DNA from: Phycisphaerales bacterium
Lineage (GTDB): Bacteria > Planctomycetota > Phycisphaerae > Phycisphaerales > UBA1924
Length of the DNA stretch: 58,562 nt
Assembly: GCA_022072615.1 (NCBI GenBank)
Contig: JAJVHS010000097.1
Span: 1 to 58,562, forward strand
Direction: 5' to 3'
Shown here: positions 54,451 through 58,562 of the stretch, one piece after another
How positions within the stretch are numbered: the first letter of the stretch is position 1
How the letters are laid out: every line of letters begins with the position of its first letter
Program-made: the position numbers and the translations under genes
The notes under the pieces: model-generated
The model's database searches: none
The model's input: the letters and a program-made list of their open reading frames with translations, nothing else
What the model was told of the DNA's origin: nothing

Positions 54451-55071
54451 ATGAGCGACGTTCCCGTCGACATCACCATGCTCCTCCGAGCCGCGGACTC
54501 CGGGGATCGCGGTCACCTCGACGCGCTCATGACCGCCATCTATCAGGACATGCGCCGCCTCGCCGCCGCCCACCTCCAGAGCGAACGCAAAGACCACACC
54601 CTCAGCCCGACCGCACTCGTCCACGAAGCGTACGTCAAGCTTCTCGGGCAGCGGAACACGGATTGGAAAGACCGCGTCCACTTCTTTGCCATTGCCGCAA
54701 GGATCATCCGCCGCATTCTCCTTGATCACGCCCGCGCCAAGGCCGCGGAGAAGCGGGGCGGGCGGACCGACCGGACCATGATCCGCATCGGCGACCGGGA
54801 GCCCGCCGCCCCGGAACGCGACGTCGACCTCATCGCCCTCGACGAGGCCCTCCAGGAACTCGCTGTTCTCGACGAGCAGCAGGCCCGGATCGTCGAGCTC
54901 CGGTATTTCGGCGGGTGCACCGTCGAGGAGATCGCGGAGCTGCTCAACATCGGCAAGCGCACCGTCGACCGCGATTGGCAGGCGGCGCGTGCGTGGCTCT
55001 TCGTGCGCCTCGCCGATGACCATGACTCCAGCGCGGAGCAGCCGAAGGGAGGACCGCGCGATGGACGTTGA
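54451..55071 (+). CDS. ECF-type RNA polymerase sigma factor (planctomycete TIGR02999-like)
   Basis: A 206-residue protein. Region 2 is seen in LSPTALVHEAYVKLLGQ and DRVHFFAIAARIIRRILLDHARAKAAEKRGG. Region 4 is ELAVLDEQQARIVELRYFGGCTVEEIAELLNIGKRTVDRDWQAARAWL, a helix-turn-helix. The LSPTALVHEAY and RRILLDHAR pattern is that of the sigma group common in planctomycetes. There is no adjacent anti-sigma factor; the downstream Ser/Thr kinase overlaps it by 11 bases, and in this group the kinase is thought to control the sigma factor. Confidence 0.93.
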   Translation: MSDVPVDITMLLRAADSGDRGHLDALMTAIYQDMRRLAAAHLQSERKDHTLSPTALVHEAYVKLLGQRNTDWKDRVHFFAIAARIIRRILLDHARAKAAEKRGGRTDRTMIRIGDREPAAPERDVDLIALDEALQELAVLDEQQARIVELRYFGGCTVEEIAELLNIGKRTVDRDWQAARAWLFVRLADDHDSSAEQPKGGPRDGR

Positions 55072-57562
55072 ACGTGCCCGCCGGGCGCACGCGATCCTGA
55101 CCGCCGCGCTGGGCGTCCCGCGTGCCGAACGGGACGCCGTCGTGACCGGCCGATGCGATGGCGACCAGGCACTCGTGCACCACGTCCGCAAGCTGCTCGC
55201 CGCCGCCGACCGAAGCACCGGGTTTCTCGAGTCACCCGCGCTCTCTGCCTACGCCGATGTCGCCGCTCGAGTGCCCGACGCGGTCGGGAACTACCTCGTG
55301 GTCGGGGTGCTGGGCGTCGGCGGCATGGCGACCGTTTACGAGGCTGTCCAGGAGAACCCCAGCCGCCGCGTCGCGCTCAAGGTCATGCACCAGACCATGA
55401 CCAGCAGCGAGGCGTTCCTGCGCTTCCGGCTCGAAACCGAGACGCTCGCTCGACTCCGCCACCCGGGCATCGCCCAGATCTACGAAGCCGGCACCGCCCA
55501 GCCCGGAATGCCGACGCCGTCGCCGTTCTTCGCGATGGAGCTGGTGCCCGAAGCCATGACCATCACGGACTACGCCCGGTCCAAACGGCTTCCGCTTCGG
55601 GAGCGGCTCGTCATGTTCGCCTCCGTCTGCGACGCCGTGCTTCACGGGCACCAGCAGGGCGTCATCCACCGCGACATCAAGCCCGGCAATATTCTCGTTG
55701 GCGCCGACGGCCAGCCCAAGGTCATCGATTTCGGGATCGCCCGCGTCATCGGCGGAACTCCGGGCGAAACGTCGCCTCTCACAGCGCAGGCCACGAGCAC
55801 CAGCCTCCTGGGCACGCTCAATTCGATGAGCCCCGAGCAGTGCGCCGCGCCCGACAGCATCGATGTCCGGTCCGATGTCTACTCGCTGGGCGTGGTGCTC
55901 TATGAACTCGTCACGGGCCGACTTCCCTACGACCTGTCCAAGTGCTCGATCCCCGAAGCCGTCCGGATCATCACGCAGGATCCGGCGCCCGACGCCGGAA
56001 TCCTGTGTCCCGAGGCCCGCGGCGACCTCGCGGCGATCATCGCCAAGTCGCTCGAGAAGGACCGCGCCCACCGGTACGTCGGCGCCGCCGCGCTCGCCGC
56101 AGATATCCGCCGATGGCTCGCGTTCGAGCCCATCGAGGCCCGCCCGCCGACCACCACCACGCTGATCCGCAAGGCCATCCGCCGAAACCCGCCTCTGGCC
56201 GCCGCGATCGGCGTGGCCGCCCTCGCGCTGGTCGTCGGCGCCGCCGTCTCCGTGCGCTTCGCCATCGCCGCCACCGCCGCCCGCGACGCCGCGCTCCAGC
56301 GCGAGCGTGATCTCGAGGCCATCATCGGCTTCCAGGAGTCGATCCTCCGCGGCATCGACGTCCGCGACATGGGCGACCGCCTCCGGCTCTCCCTCGGCGA
56401 GCACGTTGTCGACGCCGCGAAGAGGGCCGCGCCAGCCGACCCCGCGGCATCCGACCCCGACCGGGCGCTGCGCGAGTTCGAACGCGTCATGGCGCCCGTC
56501 AACTTCACGTCCATCGCCGTACGCGCCCTCACCGAGAGCGTCCTGGCCAGGCACGCCGCGTCGATCGACGCTCAGTTCGCCGACCAGCCCGTCCTGCGTG
56601 CGCGCCTGCTCCAACAGCTCGCGCAGACCATGAACGAGCTGGGGCTGTTCAGCGAAGCCGAAGCCGCCCTTCGCACCGCCCTCGATCTCCGCCGATCCGT
56701 CCTTGGCGAAGACCACCCCGACACGCTGGTGTCTCTGGGCGCACTCGGGCGCGTCATCAGCACGCGCGGACGCCACGAGGAGGCCGTCTCGATTCTGGAG
56801 GACGTCCGTGCTCGACAGGCCGCGGTGTTGGGCTCCGACCATCCGGCCACCCTCGCCGTCGGAACGAGCCTGGGCGGGGCATACCGCCGACAGGGCAACC
56901 TCGACGCGGCGCACCGCGTCTGGAGCGAAACGCTCGCCGCCCAGCGCCGCCTGCTCGGAGACGACCACCCGGACACGCTTCGAACCCTCAACAACCTCGG
57001 CATAATCCTCGCGACGCAGGGAAAGCTCACCGAGGCGGAATCGACCTGGCGCGAACTCCTCGAGCGACGACGCAGAACCCTCGGAGAGGACCATCCCGAC
57101 TACCGCGGCGCGATGGGGAACCTCGGCTCACTCCTCCAGGACTTGGGCAAGTTCGACGAGGCCCGGTCGCTGCTGGAGCAGTGCCTCGCTTCGGACCGCC
57201 GGGCATACGGCGATTCGCACGAGCGCACGCTCGTATCGATGGGCCAGCTCGCCCTGCTGCTCCGCGAATCCGGCGATCTGCGGGGCGCCGAAGTCCTCCA
57301 GCGCGAGTGCTACGAAGGCCGCGTCGCCGCGCTGGGACCGGAGCACCCCGACACCCTCCGGGCACTCGTGACCCTGGGCGTGATTCTTCACGCCCGGGGC
57401 GATACAGACGCCGGGATCGAATGCGTGAAACGCGCCATCGAGGCGCAGCAGCGCGTGCTCGGTGAAGCCCACCCGGATAAGGCCGTTGCCATCAAGGCGC
57501 TCAAGAACATGACCGACGCTCCGCCCCCCCGGAAGGACCAAGCCCCCGAACCCGCCAAGTAA
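55061..57562 (+). CDS. Transmembrane Ser/Thr protein kinase with TPR sensor domain
   Basis: An 833-residue protein. The Hanks-type kinase domain covers about 80-350: VLGVGGMATVYEAV loop, Lys107 in VALKVM, HRDIKPGNIL at 203-212 with Asp205, and DFGIARV from Asp223; SLGVVLYELVTGRLP follows. A membrane helix lies at about 380-405 (AAAIGVAALALVVGAAVSV). The outer part has kinesin-light-chain-like TPRs from about 500 to 820, with LGEDHPDTL or LGDDHPDTL at each turn. It is coupled to the sigma factor gene (start overlaps its stop, GGAGG before ATG). It probably senses an extracytoplasmic partner through the TPRs and acts on the sigma factor (inference). Confidence 0.93.
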   Translation: MDVERARRAHAILTAALGVPRAERDAVVTGRCDGDQALVHHVRKLLAAADRSTGFLESPALSAYADVAARVPDAVGNYLVVGVLGVGGMATVYEAVQENPSRRVALKVMHQTMTSSEAFLRFRLETETLARLRHPGIAQIYEAGTAQPGMPTPSPFFAMELVPEAMTITDYARSKRLPLRERLVMFASVCDAVLHGHQQGVIHRDIKPGNILVGADGQPKVIDFGIARVIGGTPGETSPLTAQATSTSLLGTLNSMSPEQCAAPDSIDVRSDVYSLGVVLYELVTGRLPYDLSKCSIPEAVRIITQDPAPDAGILCPEARGDLAAIIAKSLEKDRAHRYVGAAALAADIRRWLAFEPIEARPPTTTTLIRKAIRRNPPLAAAIGVAALALVVGAAVSVRFAIAATAARDAALQRERDLEAIIGFQESILRGIDVRDMGDRLRLSLGEHVVDAAKRAAPADPAASDPDRALREFERVMAPVNFTSIAVRALTESVLARHAASIDAQFADQPVLRARLLQQLAQTMNELGLFSEAEAALRTALDLRRSVLGEDHPDTLVSLGALGRVISTRGRHEEAVSILEDVRARQAAVLGSDHPATLAVGTSLGGAYRRQGNLDAAHRVWSETLAAQRRLLGDDHPDTLRTLNNLGIILATQGKLTEAESTWRELLERRRRTLGEDHPDYRGAMGNLGSLLQDLGKFDEARSLLEQCLASDRRAYGDSHERTLVSMGQLALLLRESGDLRGAEVLQRECYEGRVAALGPEHPDTLRALVTLGVILHARGDTDAGIECVKRAIEAQQRVLGEAHPDKAVAIKALKNMTDAPPPRKDQAPEPAK

Positions 57563-57652
57563 CCACGCGTCCGCGCCAACCCTGCAGTTTTTCCGGCGTC
57601 GGATCGACCCAGGATCCGCGTCCTGAGGCGGCACCCCTTCCGGAGATGATTC

Positions 57653-58168
57653 ATGCCCGTTCGCCGACATCCCATCGCGGTCTCAGCGTCCAATCACCCC
57701 CTGCAGCGTCTCCCACTCGACGTGGGCCTGATCGCCCGCCTGAAGGCCACGTACGCCCGCGTGCGTACGCACGAACTTCAACTGGCCGAATCCTTCTACG
57801 CCAGGCTCTTCGCCGCCGCGCCGCACCTCCGCGCGATGTTCCGCGATGACCTCCAGTCGCAGGCCGCCAAGCTCACCGCCGCGCTCGATGCGGTCGTCCG
57901 CAACCTGGAAAGCCCGCAGGAGAACGCGGCGATGCTGGCCGGGCTGGGCCGGCGCCACGCCGAGTACGGCGCGAAGCCCGAGCACTATGGCCTCGTCGTC
58001 GAGCTGCTGGTCGAGTCCATGCGGGAGGTGCTGCGGACGAGCGCCGACGATCAGGCCATCCTCGAGTGGCGTACCGCCCTTCGATTGATCGCCGACCAGA
58101 TGATCGCCGCCTCCTCCGCGGACCTCCCCGCCGCGGATCCAGCCGCGCCGCCCGGCCGCCCCTGCTGA
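57653..58168 (+). CDS. Single-domain globin
   Basis: A 171-residue protein of the bacterial globin (flavohemoglobin-type) family without a reductase domain. Visible features are SFYARLFAAAPHLRAMFRDDLQSQAAKL with the helix B-E region and a Gln near the distal position, then the proximal heme His102 in RRHAEYGAKPEHYGLV. Such globins bind O2 or NO; the role here could be NO detoxification or oxygen sensing near a sigma factor and kinase, but no direct link is visible. ATG 57653 is used; the C-terminal 20 residues are Pro/Ala-rich. Confidence 0.87.
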   Translation: MPVRRHPIAVSASNHPLQRLPLDVGLIARLKATYARVRTHELQLAESFYARLFAAAPHLRAMFRDDLQSQAAKLTAALDAVVRNLESPQENAAMLAGLGRRHAEYGAKPEHYGLVVELLVESMREVLRTSADDQAILEWRTALRLIADQMIAASSADLPAADPAAPPGRPC

Positions 58169-58479
58169 CCGCGGACATGGTCCGGCAAGGTTTGCTCGAT
58201 CGGATTCATTGCTAACCCGATCGGAACACGCCACAGCCGGAGCGCGATCGGACACCGAGCCAGGCAGATCCGAACTTTACCATTGAAACAGCGCCCTGCG
58301 GTGTGTGAAACGCCAGGACGAGCAGTCTCGATCTTTGTCGTCGAGGGAGGAATCCACCAGCATGGCAAGCGACTGGCGATGGGACGCGCCGTCGTCCCTC
58401 TGGTTGCAGCGAGTGAACAAGCCGCCGCGCTGGTCCGTGAGAAGACCGCCCAGCCTCGGTCCCGCGCCGATGACGGGCT
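58169..58479. other. Intergenic region near the window end
   Basis: About 311 bases between the globin and the partial gene at the edge. Short frames on both strands show no domain-like sequence. No terminator with T-tract or RNA gene was recognised. Confidence 0.4.
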
Positions 58480-58562
58480 TCAATCGCCAGCGTCGCGGTC
58501 CATGTCCGGGTCTCGTTTCTCAAAGAGATAGTGCGACACCATCCATTCGTGTCCGTCGGCAT
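58480..58562 (-). CDS. C-terminal end of an unknown protein (cut by window edge)
   Basis: Reading inward from the right edge on the minus strand, one frame gives HEWMVSHYLFEKRDPD followed by an acidic end and a stop at 58480-58482. The composition is protein-like, unlike the other two frames, which are Arg-rich or stop early. Only 26 codons are in the window, so no family can be named. Confidence 0.4.
   Translation of the reverse strand, partial: ADGHEWMVSHYLFEKRDPDMDRDAGD

Noticed and set aside
1..58562. CRISPR arrays, tRNA or rRNA genes, insertion sequences
   Set aside because: No regularly spaced repeats with unique spacers, no cloverleaf or rRNA core words, and no transposase frames were found by reading; small RNA genes could still be missed.

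Overview
The window is GC-rich DNA from a bacterium that is most likely a planctomycete of the Phycisphaerae type. The evidence is a DUF1501/DUF1800 gene pair, Tat-exported Gfo/Idh/MocA oxidoreductases, an ECF-type sigma factor overlapping a Ser/Thr kinase with TPRs, a C-terminal sorting tail (PAPGSIALVGLAA plus Arg cluster), dockerin-like Asp-rich repeats, and DUF1559-like motif fragments. The assignment is inference from gene content; no rRNA or tRNA gene was recognised.

Bases 1-11026 form a multiheme cytochrome island. Two plus-strand cytochromes (one cut by the window edge) meet tail to tail a five-gene minus-strand operon: NHL lipoprotein, pentaheme lipoprotein, outer-membrane barrel, NHL lipoprotein, 11-12-heme cytochrome. 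Upstream of that operon lies a separate tetraheme cytochrome gene with its own strong terminator, and divergent to it a membrane-anchored hexaheme protein. Together these look like a porin-cytochrome conduit carrying electrons across the outer membrane. The next block (11256-13224) has an unknown anchored protein followed by ccmC and ccmD, part of system I cytochrome c maturation.

Bases 13337-20000 are mixed: two CheY-like proteins (one lacking the acidic pocket), cdsA, a coiled-coil zinc-ribbon protein, and the DUF1501/DUF1800 pair.

Bases 19793-37471 are a nearly complete aerobic respiratory module. It holds ctaA (heme A synthesis) divergent from actABCDEF (alternative complex III), a small unknown membrane protein, sco, caa3 oxidase subunits II, I, III and IV, and a second unknown membrane protein. 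Quinol oxidation by ACIII would feed the cytochrome c domain of oxidase subunit II. Subunit I has the YSHP motif of A2-type oxidases.

Bases 37530-58562 are accessory: a double DUF1801 protein, two divergent Gfo/Idh/MocA proteins, an Acr3 arsenite exporter, several secreted planctomycete-type proteins, an ECF sigma factor plus kinase, a globin, and the end of one more gene at the edge.

The most striking item is the 1105-aa protein at 45980-49297. Seven HAF repeats are joined to what reads as an entire animal-type transglutaminase: N-terminal sandwich, catalytic core with Cys, His, Asp and Trp, and two C-terminal barrels. It ends in a dockerin-like tail.
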